From positions 1 to 64,000 of the forward strand of contig CAKUUC010000014.1 in assembly GCA_934692625.1 (NCBI GenBank): a DNA stretch of 64,000 nt. Reading direction: 5' to 3'. The notes below the pieces were generated by a model that had not been told where the DNA came from, ran no database searches, and saw only the letters and a list, made by a program, of their open reading frames with translations. The DNA is from an uncultured Candidatus Melainabacteria bacterium. Its GTDB lineage: Bacteria; Cyanobacteriota; Vampirovibrionia; Gastranaerophilales; Gastranaerophilaceae. Shown here in pieces: positions 36,214 to 44,198 of this stretch (position 1 is its first letter; every line of letters begins with the position of its first letter). The translations under genes were made by a program, and so were the position numbers.

Positions 36214-36930
36214 TTATCTTTTCCAAACCTCGTCAGGGATTTTCCAATTATTTCTTTTTATATACGCTAAACACCAATAACCGTTGCCTTTTAAGCAGTT
36301 TTGTTCTATTTCTGCTTGTGTTCTATCTGTACCGGCAGGAAGAAGTCCTCTTTCCGGTATATAAACTGCAACATATATATCCTTACCGATTTTGTTTGGT
36401 TTACTCCTTCCGTTTGCATCAAAGTAAACGATTAAACTATCTTGAGCGGTTTTAATTCCAAATATGCTATTTAACGTTGGGAGTGTTCCCCAACCGTCGA
36501 TGCTAAATGAAATTCCTTTAGCCGTAGTGAAAGATAATGTATTAAGTCCCATTCCTGCATTGTCAGAATACCACGCTTTGTTTCCGTTCAGGTCTTTGAC
36601 CTCGCCCTTTTCATGCCAACAAGAATAGGTGTTGTAGCAAGTTTCTAGGACTTTGATATGTGGTTGAATAAATTTTCCAAACCAATCTTTCATACTTTTA
36701 TCGTTAAAGTCCAAAATTGTTGTTCCTGTTGTGTTATCAGCAGAATCTGCAAGTTGCATTGTTTGATAAAGTAGTGAATATGCAACTTGAGTTTTGGTTT
36801 CAATTTGTCTTTTGGAGATTTTTGTAAGAAGGTTTGGGATTGTCATTGCGGAAATTATGCCTAGTATTCCAATTACAATCAATACTTCTGCTAGTGTAAA
36901 ACCAATTTTTCGTTTTTCTTTTGAAATCAT
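36214..36930 (-). CDS. Prepilin-like protein
   Basis: 238 residues. A short basic leader ends in Gly before the prepilin helix: KIGFTLAEVLIVIGILGIIS. Cleavage after Gly and the Glu at +5 fit type IV pilin or type II pseudopilin processing. The body contains Cys pairs (CYNTYSCW, CLKGNGYWC) and a typical C-terminal fold with FDANGRSKPNKIGKD. Divergent from the XRE regulator gene. A GAGG site precedes the ATG. Confidence 0.85.
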   Translation of the reverse strand: MISKEKRKIGFTLAEVLIVIGILGIISAMTIPNLLTKISKRQIETKTQVAYSLLYQTMQLADSADNTTGTTILDFNDKSMKDWFGKFIQPHIKVLETCYNTYSCWHEKGEVKDLNGNKAWYSDNAGMGLNTLSFTTAKGISFSIDGWGTLPTLNSIFGIKTAQDSLIVYFDANGRSKPNKIGKDIYVAVYIPERGLLPAGTDRTQAEIEQNCLKGNGYWCLAYIKRNNWKIPDEVWKR

Positions 36931-36995
36931 ATTTACCTCATTGTAGTGTCACTATTAGCGACAATAATAATCGCATGATAGCATAAAATGTACTT

Positions 36996-37253
36996 ATGTG
37001 CAATGTTTTTAGAAAACAGTTGGGACAGCAAGTGCAGTTGCTTAGAAAAGCGAGAGGTTTAACTCAAGAAAATTTGTCGCTTGAATCGGATATATCTCGT
37101 TCGCATATAGCGATGATTGAGGCTGGAAAGCGTGATGTCACTGTAAGTTCTATGTTTAAAATTTCAAGGGCATTAGGAGTTACCCTTGCTGAAATATTTG
37201 CATTTGACGATTTAGAAAAATTCAAGTTTGATATTGAAGAGTTGTATAAATAA
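36996..37253 (+). CDS. XRE-family HTH regulator
   Basis: 85 residues, a single helix-turn-helix domain: FRKQLGQQVQLLRKARGLTQ, NLSLESDISRSHIAMIEAGK and ISRALGVTLAEIF. Close to cyanobacterial and proteobacterial one-domain Cro/C1 regulators. No clear ribosome binding site precedes the ATG, so a leaderless transcript is possible. Divergent from the prepilin gene, which may be its target. Confidence 0.9.
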   Translation: MCNVFRKQLGQQVQLLRKARGLTQENLSLESDISRSHIAMIEAGKRDVTVSSMFKISRALGVTLAEIFAFDDLEKFKFDIEELYK

Positions 37254-37356
37254 TTTTGAATGTGTTTATAAAAATTGGTAGACCAACGGCGTAATTTTAC
37301 ATGTCAGGCGGTGCCGTGACCTACGTTTCAGCTCTGAAATTTGTGTTGAATGTTGA

Positions 37357-37506
37357 ACAGATTCTGAATAACAAGAAAATTTATTTGCTCATTGCATTCG
37401 CAAAAATTTTCTAAGTTTTCTCCAATGACGTATCCCTTGCTATTCTCACCGAATAGTCACTCTGAACCGCACGAACTATAGTGAGTGCGAAGATTCAGAG
37501 TCTGTT
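37357..37506 (+). repeat. MITE-like intergenic element, copy C
   Basis: The cleanest copy. AACAGATTCTGAAT at the left and ATTCAGAGTCTGTT at the right are 14-bp inverted ends with one mismatch. The left ~70 bp is almost identical to copies A and B, and AGTGAGTGCG near the right end is shared. No coding capacity. Confidence 0.75.
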
Positions 37507-37595
37507 TTATGTGTGGTATTGAACGATTATTTGTTTCGAAATGTTTTCTAACATTACAAAATGTAAAAATTATTTTAAAACCTCAAAACCATTGA

Positions 37596-37632
37596 TATAA
37601 TTGCTTTATGGTATGGTATGGTATGGTGGGGC
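37596..37632 (+). promoter_or_regulatory. -10 box and (TATGG)4 repeat before pilin gene
   Basis: TATAAT at 37596-37601 is followed at once by four perfect TATGG units (37607-37626) and a GGGGCGGGGCGG run. The repeat would lie at the start of the transcript or between promoter and start. Five-base repeats of this kind can change number by slippage. Confidence 0.5.
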
Positions 37633-37703
37633 GGGGCGGTGTACTTATGCTTAAAAATACTCCATAATAATAAAAGTCACAGGGAATATGGAGCACATAA
37701 AAC

Positions 37704-38441
37704 ATGAAAAAAGCGTTTACGCTAGCGGAAGTATTGATAACATTGGGTGTTGTCGGAATAATTGCGGCGATGACTTTACCTAGTCTAATCACAAATTACA
37801 AAGTAAAAGTTTTGAAAACTCAATTCAAAAAAATGGATAGCACAATACGGCAGGCACTATTAAGTGCTTCTGATGAAATAGGTTTTTTATCAGATTATTA
37901 TGGCTCGGGAGGAGCGGATCCTAATTTAGTTAGACCAGGTTGTGTTGCTTTAGAGGCAAGAGTTCCGGAATTAAATGAAATTTGGTTGAAGCAATTTAAA
38001 GGGGCGACAAAAGTCAGTTATCAAGAGTTGCGCAAAATGACCAATAATCATTGTTATTCGGTGTTTGGCACAAAAACGCCACTTTGGACTTATTCATGCT
38101 ATGGCGATGGCGATACATATATTTTGGCAGACGGTAGTTCTGTTTCTCCATTGTTTTTCTCTTGGGAAGGGCGTTTTACTCTTCCTTGTACTGTGTCATT
38201 TATTTTTGATACAAATGGTCCGGCTAAAGGTCCAAATCGTTTAGGATATGATATTTTCAAGTATGAATCATTAGAATATACAAATAATTCTTTGTGCAAT
38301 CCGAACGTTAACCATTCATCAAATGGGTATGGTTGCTATCATTATGCACGTAAAGATAAAAATCCTATTTACGCTTCAAAATCATATTGGGATATTTTAT
38401 ACAAACCATCAAGTTATTGGAAACCGAATAATAGTAATTAA
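37704..38441 (+). CDS. Prepilin-like protein
   Basis: 245 residues. Leader MKKA, then FTLAEVLITLGVVGIIAAMT, the type IV prepilin helix with Glu at +5. The residue before Phe is Ala rather than the usual Gly, which some prepilin peptidases accept. The body has several Cys (PGCVALEAR, HCYSVFG, YSCYGDGD, CNPN, GCYHY) and FDTNGPAKGPNRLGYD, a motif also present as FDANGRSKPNKIGKD in the prepilin at 36214-36930. GGAG lies upstream. Possibly a minor pilin or adhesin. Confidence 0.85.
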   Translation: MKKAFTLAEVLITLGVVGIIAAMTLPSLITNYKVKVLKTQFKKMDSTIRQALLSASDEIGFLSDYYGSGGADPNLVRPGCVALEARVPELNEIWLKQFKGATKVSYQELRKMTNNHCYSVFGTKTPLWTYSCYGDGDTYILADGSSVSPLFFSWEGRFTLPCTVSFIFDTNGPAKGPNRLGYDIFKYESLEYTNNSLCNPNVNHSSNGYGCYHYARKDKNPIYASKSYWDILYKPSSYWKPNNSN

Positions 38442-38448
38442 TTTGTTT

Positions 38449-38478
38449 TTTCTAAGTTCTCTCCAATGACAAAATAAG
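38449..38478 (+). repeat. Fragment of the MITE-like element
   Basis: TTCTAAGTTCTCTCCAATGAC matches the middle of copy C (TTCTAAGTTTTCTCCAATGAC, by parts). Only this short part is present. Confidence 0.4.
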
Positions 38479-38620
38479 CAAACTCAATAGACCTTCCGGA
38501 CAAAACAATAACCGAAAATTCACCCAAAACAACCATTACCCTTAAGAAATTTTACAAAATATTACCCTACTGTGTATTGACAGGCATGTTTGTTTTATAA
38601 TCTTTTCGAGAGGTTAGAAT

Positions 38621-39874
38621 TTGAAACATTCAAAACTTACAGCGTTAATATTTATTGCACTTATTTTAGGTGTTTTGTTTGGACATTTTGCCCCGCATTA
38701 TGCAGTTAAAATGCGTGCTTTTGCTTTAATATTTTTACGCATGGTTAAAATGATTATTGCTCCGTTATTGTTTGCAACGCTAGTTACCGGTATTGCAGGT
38801 CATGGTGATGTGAAAAAACTTGGCAAAATCGGTATAAAAACAATTGTTTATTTTGAAATTGTAACAACTTTGGCTTTGATCATCGGGCTTACAATGGCAA
38901 ATATTTTTAATCCTGGGAAAGGGTTTGCGACAGGTACGGTTGCAAATCCGGAATTGTTGAAAGAAGCAGGTTTGATGGCGGTTACAACTCCGCATACGTC
39001 TATTTCTGAAATGATTGTTAACGTATTCCCGACAAGTATTGTTCAGGCGATGTCTGAGGGTAATTTGTTGCAAATAGTTGTCTTTTCTATATTCATGGCG
39101 GTTGCGATTTGTGCGGTCGGTGAAAAAGGCAAACCTGTTATGGATTTGTTGAATTCTGTTTCTCAAATTATGTTTAAGTTTACCGAATATGTTATGTATT
39201 TTGCACCGCTTGGTATTTTTGGTGCAATTGCTTCGACTGTAGGTATGAACGGTTTATCTATCCTTAAAAATTACGCAAAAATTATATTTTCACTATATAC
39301 CGCACTTGCTTTGTTTGTTTTGGCAGTGTTCATAATCGCTTGCCGTTACGCAAGAATTTCATTTAGAAGTTTGTTAAAAGCAATTCAAGAACCTGCAATT
39401 TTGGCGTTCTCTACTGCAAGTTCGGAAGCCGCTTTTCCAAAAGCAATCAGCGTTATGGAAAAATTCGGTGTTCCGCAAAATATCGTGAGTTTTGTGATGC
39501 CGACCGGATATACTTTTAACCTTGATGGTAGCACGCTGTATCTTGCAATGGCGGTAATTTTCTCTTCTCAAATCTGCGGTATAAATCTTGATATAAATCA
39601 ACAACTATTGATGATGTTGGCACTAATGCTTACCAGTAAAGGTATTGCTGGTGTTCCGAGGGTTTCATTGGTTGTACTTGCAGGAACTTTATCAAGTTTC
39701 AATATCCCGATTATTGGTGTTGCAATTTTGCTTGGTATTGACCAAATTTTGGATATGGGTAGAACTACCGTAAACTTAATTGGTAACTGCGTTGCAACCG
39801 TTGTAATCGCACGTTGGGAAAATCAATTTGATTATGATAAAATGAAATTGTTTTTGAAAGATTCTGAATCATAG
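38621..39874 (+). CDS. Dicarboxylate/amino acid:cation symporter
   Basis: 417 residues, TTG start at 38621 with GAGAGG 5 bases upstream. Inner-membrane DAACS-family carrier with about eight helices and two hairpins. Family motifs: FLRMVKMIIAPLLFATLVTG, the serine-rich STASSEAAFPKAI, PTGYTFNLDGSTLY and GIDQILDMGRTTVNLIGN. Imports glutamate, aspartate or C4-dicarboxylates with Na+ or H+; the exact substrate is not clear. Upstream of ileS by 49 bp. Confidence 0.92.
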   Translation: MKHSKLTALIFIALILGVLFGHFAPHYAVKMRAFALIFLRMVKMIIAPLLFATLVTGIAGHGDVKKLGKIGIKTIVYFEIVTTLALIIGLTMANIFNPGKGFATGTVANPELLKEAGLMAVTTPHTSISEMIVNVFPTSIVQAMSEGNLLQIVVFSIFMAVAICAVGEKGKPVMDLLNSVSQIMFKFTEYVMYFAPLGIFGAIASTVGMNGLSILKNYAKIIFSLYTALALFVLAVFIIACRYARISFRSLLKAIQEPAILAFSTASSEAAFPKAISVMEKFGVPQNIVSFVMPTGYTFNLDGSTLYLAMAVIFSSQICGINLDINQQLLMMLALMLTSKGIAGVPRVSLVVLAGTLSSFNIPIIGVAILLGIDQILDMGRTTVNLIGNCVATVVIARWENQFDYDKMKLFLKDSES

Positions 39875-39923
39875 AAATTTAAAATTTGTAGATAATATAT
39901 TATTAATATAGAGGGTAATAAAT

Positions 39924-42740
39924 ATGAGCGAAAGCACAAAATCAGAGTATAAGAATACACTAAACTTGCCTCAAACTACTTTAGCAATGAGAGCAAATGC
40001 GACTGTTCGTGAGTTAGAAATTCAAAAATTTTGGGAAGAAAATAAAATTTATGACAAAATTATTGGACAACGTGACAAGACAAATTCATTTGTTTTGCAC
40101 GATGGACCCCCATATTTGAGTTCTGAAAAAATTCACGTAGGTACAGCATTAAACAAGATTTTGAAAGATATTTTAATAAAATATAAATCTCAAAAAGGTT
40201 TTTATGCTCCGTATGTTCCGGGGTATGACGGACACGGTCTTCCGATAGAAAATGCCGTTGTTAAAAATATCAAAGGCGGACGTCATTCAATTACTGAAAC
40301 AGAATTGAGAGCAAAATGTAGAGAATTCGCTCATAAAAACTTGAAAGGTCAAGAAAGTGAATTTAAACGTCTTGGCGTTTTGGGTAATTGGGAAAAACCT
40401 TATTTGACAATCAATCCTGAGTATGAAGCAGAACAAGTTAGAGTGTTTGGCGAAATGTACAAAAAAGGTTATATTGAAAAAGGCTTGAAACCTGTTTATT
40501 GGTGTGCCGCATGCGAAACTGCTCTTGCAGAAGCAGAAGTTGAATATGCTGACCATACTTCAACTTCAATTTATGTAAGATTTCAATTTGATGAAGATGC
40601 TACTTCAAAAATCAATAACGGCGTTTTGAAATCAGTTAATAATGATAAACCAATATTTGCAATCATTTGGACAACAACTCCTTGGACAATTCCTTCAAAT
40701 ATGGCGATTTCAATGCACCCGAGATTTGAATATACTTTCTTTGAATACAAGGGTAGTGTTTACGTTGTAGCACAAGATTTGTTAGGTTCATTCTTGAAAG
40801 ATGTAGAATGGGATGAATCTGAAATTAAAGTTTTGGGTTCATGTACTGGTCAAGATTTGGAATTGTTGAATACAAATCACCCGTTATTGAATAGAAAATC
40901 TCCAATTATTTTGGGTGAACACGTTACATTAGATGCCGGTACTGGTTCAGTTCACACTGCTCCAGGACATGGTTTGGAAGACTATGAAGTTGGTTGCAGA
41001 TATGGTATTGAAGTATTTTCACCTCTTGACGGTTCTGGTAAATGGACTGATGTTGTTGGTATTCCTGAACTTGTTGGAGTTCCTTATTATAAGGGTAACG
41101 AAATGGTTATCGAAATGCTTAAAAATAAGGAAGCTTTGTTGAAGGCTCAAGATATTCAACACAGTTATCCGCATTGTTGGAGATGTAAAAAGCCTGTTAT
41201 CTACCGTGCTACTCCGCAATGGTTTGTTAAAGTAGATAAATTCAGAGATAAAGCGCTAGAGGCAATTCACGGAGTTAAATGGATTCCTGCAAGTGGAGAA
41301 AACAGAATCGGTAACATGGTTGAAAGCCGTACTGATTGGTGTATTTCAAGACAAAGAGCGTGGGGGGTTCCTATTCCGATTTTCTATTGCGAAGATTGTG
41401 GCGAAGTTATTTGTGATGATTCGACAATTGAAAATGTTGCAAAAATGTTTGAAAAAGAAAGCTCTGATGCGTGGGTAAAATATTCAGCAGAAGAACTTTT
41501 GCCGGAAGGGTTTGTATGTCCTAAGTGCGGTAAAAAACATTTTAGAAAAGAAAAAGACATCATGGATGTATGGTTTGATTCAGGTGTTTCTTGGAGAGCA
41601 GTTGTAGAAAAACGTTCTGATGAACTTTGTCATACTCCGGTTGATATGTATTTGGAAGGTTCAGACCAACACCGTGGCTGGTTCCAATCTTCATTGTTGA
41701 CTTCAATCGCAACTCAAGGAATTGCTCCTTATAAACAAGTTTTGACTCACGGTTTTGTCTTCGGTGAAGATGGGCGCAAAATGTCAAAATCATTGGGTAA
41801 TTACATCAGACCAGACGATATTATCAAAAACTACGGTGCTGATATTTTGAGATTGTGGGCTGCATCAGTTGACTACAGAAATGATATCAAAATCGGTAAT
41901 AATATTATTGGTCAGTTGACCGAAATTTTCAAAAAGACAAGAAATACTGCGAGATTTTTATGCGGTAATTTGTTCGATTTTGATCCTGAAGTTGATTATG
42001 TAAAATATGATGAACTTAAAAATATTGATAAATTTGCACTTCATAAATTAAATAAATTGATTGTTGAAGTTACTGAAGCGTTTGAAAATTATGAATTTTA
42101 CAAATACTTCCAATGCTTGCAAAACTTTGCGGCAGTAGATTTAAGTTCGTTCTATCTTGATATCGTGAAAGATAGATTATATACAGCGGGCAAAAAATCT
42201 TTATCTCGCCGTGCTTGTCAAACTGTATTGTATGAAAACTTGATGGCTTTGGTTAAAATTTTGGCTCCGGTAATGCCTCACCAAGCCGAAGATATTTGGC
42301 AAAATATTCCGGAAAACCAAAGAAAAGGTTTGATTAGTATCTTGTTGTCAGATTGGCCGGAAGTTAATTCACAATGGCAAAATGCGCAACTTGAAACTGA
42401 TTTTGAAAAAGTTCTAAAATCTCGTCAAGTTGTATCAAGAGCAATTGAACCATTGAGAGCAGATAAAAAAGTCGGTAGTTCGCTTGAAGTTGCAATTACA
42501 ATAAAAGCGGAAGATGATTCAGTATTGAAAGCCAATGAAAAAGATTTGGCAGATATTTATATCGTATCTCAAGTGACTTTGTCAGATGAGGCTCCGAGTG
42601 ATGTTCTTAATGAATATTCAGAAGATGGTTATACTGTTTGGGTAACTAAGGCAAAAGGCGAAAAATGTACAAGATGTTGGAAATATCGTACACTTGATGA
42701 AAACGGTATTTGTCCTGATTGTGCAGAAGCAATAAAATAA
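39924..42740 (+). CDS. ileS: Isoleucyl-tRNA synthetase
   Basis: 938 residues. Class I synthetase with editing domain. DGPPYLSSEKIHVGTALNK carries the nucleotide-binding motif as HVGT in place of the usual HIGH. TTPWTIPSNMAI is in the editing domain, DWCISRQRAWGVPIP and the KMSKS loop GRKMSKSLGNY are normal, and a C-terminal zinc finger (CTRCWKY, CPDC) is present. All Trp codons I checked are TGG. A ribosome binding site (AGAGGG) precedes the ATG. Confidence 0.96.
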   Translation: MSESTKSEYKNTLNLPQTTLAMRANATVRELEIQKFWEENKIYDKIIGQRDKTNSFVLHDGPPYLSSEKIHVGTALNKILKDILIKYKSQKGFYAPYVPGYDGHGLPIENAVVKNIKGGRHSITETELRAKCREFAHKNLKGQESEFKRLGVLGNWEKPYLTINPEYEAEQVRVFGEMYKKGYIEKGLKPVYWCAACETALAEAEVEYADHTSTSIYVRFQFDEDATSKINNGVLKSVNNDKPIFAIIWTTTPWTIPSNMAISMHPRFEYTFFEYKGSVYVVAQDLLGSFLKDVEWDESEIKVLGSCTGQDLELLNTNHPLLNRKSPIILGEHVTLDAGTGSVHTAPGHGLEDYEVGCRYGIEVFSPLDGSGKWTDVVGIPELVGVPYYKGNEMVIEMLKNKEALLKAQDIQHSYPHCWRCKKPVIYRATPQWFVKVDKFRDKALEAIHGVKWIPASGENRIGNMVESRTDWCISRQRAWGVPIPIFYCEDCGEVICDDSTIENVAKMFEKESSDAWVKYSAEELLPEGFVCPKCGKKHFRKEKDIMDVWFDSGVSWRAVVEKRSDELCHTPVDMYLEGSDQHRGWFQSSLLTSIATQGIAPYKQVLTHGFVFGEDGRKMSKSLGNYIRPDDIIKNYGADILRLWAASVDYRNDIKIGNNIIGQLTEIFKKTRNTARFLCGNLFDFDPEVDYVKYDELKNIDKFALHKLNKLIVEVTEAFENYEFYKYFQCLQNFAAVDLSSFYLDIVKDRLYTAGKKSLSRRACQTVLYENLMALVKILAPVMPHQAEDIWQNIPENQRKGLISILLSDWPEVNSQWQNAQLETDFEKVLKSRQVVSRAIEPLRADKKVGSSLEVAITIKAEDDSVLKANEKDLADIYIVSQVTLSDEAPSDVLNEYSEDGYTVWVTKAKGEKCTRCWKYRTLDENGICPDCAEAIK

Positions 42741-42767
42741 AACAACATTAAATAAACACGAAAATTC

Positions 42768-42806
42768 AAACGACTATGTCATACTGGCATGGTCGTTTTG
42801 TTATGT
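42768..42806 (+). terminator. Terminator after ileS
   Basis: AAACGACTATG-type left arm and CATGGTCGTTT right arm pair (with one G-T and a small bulge) and are followed by a T-rich run. Located 28 bp after the stop. Confidence 0.7.
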
Positions 42807-42880
42807 TTTTTAATATTTCCTTAAATTTGGGCAATTTTTGACATCTATTTTTCTTTTTATTATTAGAAAGTAGTAATTTT

Positions 42881-43588
42881 ATGTCAATAATTCTGCAAAA
42901 ACCTCCATTTATTTCTGATATAAAACAGTTTGGGAAATATATAGTTTCACATAAAAAAGGTGTTACTCCAGATTTCTTTGCTCAAGAATTTGGCAAATTA
43001 AGAACTTTGTACGAAAGAAACCATCAAGAAGATTATTTCTGTCAACAAGCGGATATTTTGGCTGATAAACTTGTACAACGAGATAGATTAGATTTTGCAG
43101 GAATTGTCATGAGCACTCTTTGCAAGGTTAATGAATATTTTCCGCATAATTTGGAATATTTTGCTCAAAAAGGGTATGATATTTCAAGAATGAATGGTGA
43201 TTATGTTCACATGATGGCAAGATTAAATGACTTGCGAAAAATTTACAGTAGAAAACCGGATAGATTGTTAGATTACTTGGACGTTTTGTATGAACAAGAA
43301 AGATGTTTGAAACAAGTTACAACGAACTATAAAGCTTCTGTTGCCTCTTATCGTACAATTACAAGAAAAGCAGCGCCTAAAGATTCTTACGAAATGATGC
43401 TTGCTTTGGTTCAAACTGAAATCGCCAAATTGACAAGACGCAAACACCCTGATTCAGCAATGCATAAATTGCAATCTGCGGTGAGAATTTTTGAAAAGAA
43501 TAAAAGCTATGATAATATAAATTATGCAACGTTGTTGATGAGGAAAATTGAAGCCGGTGACGATAGATTTATAAATATGTATATTTAA
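42881..43588 (+). CDS. Helical hypothetical protein
   Basis: 235 residues, mostly helical with TPR-like patterning (DRLDFAGIVMSTLCKVNEYF, RLLDYLDVLYEQERCLKQV, AMHKLQSAVRIFEKN). No signal peptide, membrane segment or catalytic motif. The ribosome binding site is weak. Ends 19 bp before the reading frame of the TSCPD gene, so they may be co-transcribed. Function unknown. Confidence 0.65.
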   Translation: MSIILQKPPFISDIKQFGKYIVSHKKGVTPDFFAQEFGKLRTLYERNHQEDYFCQQADILADKLVQRDRLDFAGIVMSTLCKVNEYFPHNLEYFAQKGYDISRMNGDYVHMMARLNDLRKIYSRKPDRLLDYLDVLYEQERCLKQVTTNYKASVASYRTITRKAAPKDSYEMMLALVQTEIAKLTRRKHPDSAMHKLQSAVRIFEKNKSYDNINYATLLMRKIEAGDDRFINMYI

Positions 43589-43634
43589 TTGCGTAATTTA
43601 TGATAGAATGTTTTTGAGAATGGAGAAGTTGAAA

Positions 43635-43934
43635 ATGAATGAAGAAAATAAAATTGATGTTGTACAATACCATACAACTGGTACTTGTTGCCAAATTATG
43701 CAGGTAAAAATTGAAAATGGCAAAATTGTTGATGCCGATTTTTATGGTGGATGTAATGGAAATTTGAAGGGAATTAAAAGTTTAATTACAGGAATGAAAG
43801 TAGATGACGTGATTGAAAAGTTGTCAGGAATTACATGTGGTATGAAAACAACAAGTTGCCCTGACCAGTTGGCAAAATGTCTGATAGAGTATAAACAGGG
43901 GAAATTGACTCCTGTTATGTCAGATGAAATGTAG
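43635..43934 (+). CDS. TSCPD-domain protein (TIGR03905 type)
   Basis: 99 residues from the ATG at 43635, with GGAG 9 bases upstream; in-frame ATGs at 43608 and 43620 are less likely. YHTTGTCCQIMQVKIENGKI, FYGGCNGNLKGIKSLITGM, GITCGMKTTSCPDQLAKCL: the conserved Cys and the TSCPD motif define the family. It is also found as the C-terminal part of some ribonucleotide reductases and as a stand-alone zinc-binding protein in anaerobes. Role unproven. Confidence 0.85.
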   Translation: MNEENKIDVVQYHTTGTCCQIMQVKIENGKIVDADFYGGCNGNLKGIKSLITGMKVDDVIEKLSGITCGMKTTSCPDQLAKCLIEYKQGKLTPVMSDEM

Positions 43935-44060
43935 ATTATGATGAGCGAATATTTCGGGTGCTAATGAGGTTTTAGTACAGTTTTCAATGTGAAAAATTGG
44001 TTTGAAAAATTTTAAAATCTAAAAATCAGACAAAATTTTAAATTTTTTTTAAAAAAGGGG

Positions 44061-44088
44061 TTTACAAAAAAAAATCAGCAAATATAAT
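44061..44088 (+). promoter_or_regulatory. tRNA-Ala promoter
   Basis: TTTACA (44061-44066) and TATAAT (44083-44088), spaced by 16 bp, 34 bp before the 5' end of the tRNA. Confidence 0.7.
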
Positions 44089-44122
44089 AGTAAATGTGAG
44101 GCGCAAGTCGCACAACCCGAAA

Positions 44123-44198
44123 GGGGGATTAGCTCAGCTGGTAGAGCACCTGCTTTGCACGCAGGGGGTCAGGAGTTCGAATCTCCTATCCTCCACCA
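44123..44198 (+). tRNA. tRNA-Ala (anticodon UGC)
   Basis: 76 bases with encoded CCA. Acceptor GGGGGAT pairs with ATCCTCC (one G-U). The D arm is GCTC-AGCTGGTA-GAGC, the anticodon stem CCTGC/GCAGG encloses TTTGCAC with TGC at 44156-44158, and the T arm AGGAG-TTCGAAT-CTCCT is perfect. The 3' end (from 44192) is the left attachment site of the integrated element, which restores the full tRNA sequence. Confidence 0.97.

Larger units (their letters stand above)
37254..37703. other. Repeat-bearing intergenic region
   Basis: No gene is seen. It contains a diverged GTAGGTC hairpin (37303-37324, reverse strand), copy C of the MITE-like element (37357-37506), GTGTGGTATTGAACGATT (about 37510-37528), which recurs near 412-430, and a promoter with a short sequence repeat before the pilin-like gene. 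Confidence 0.6.
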
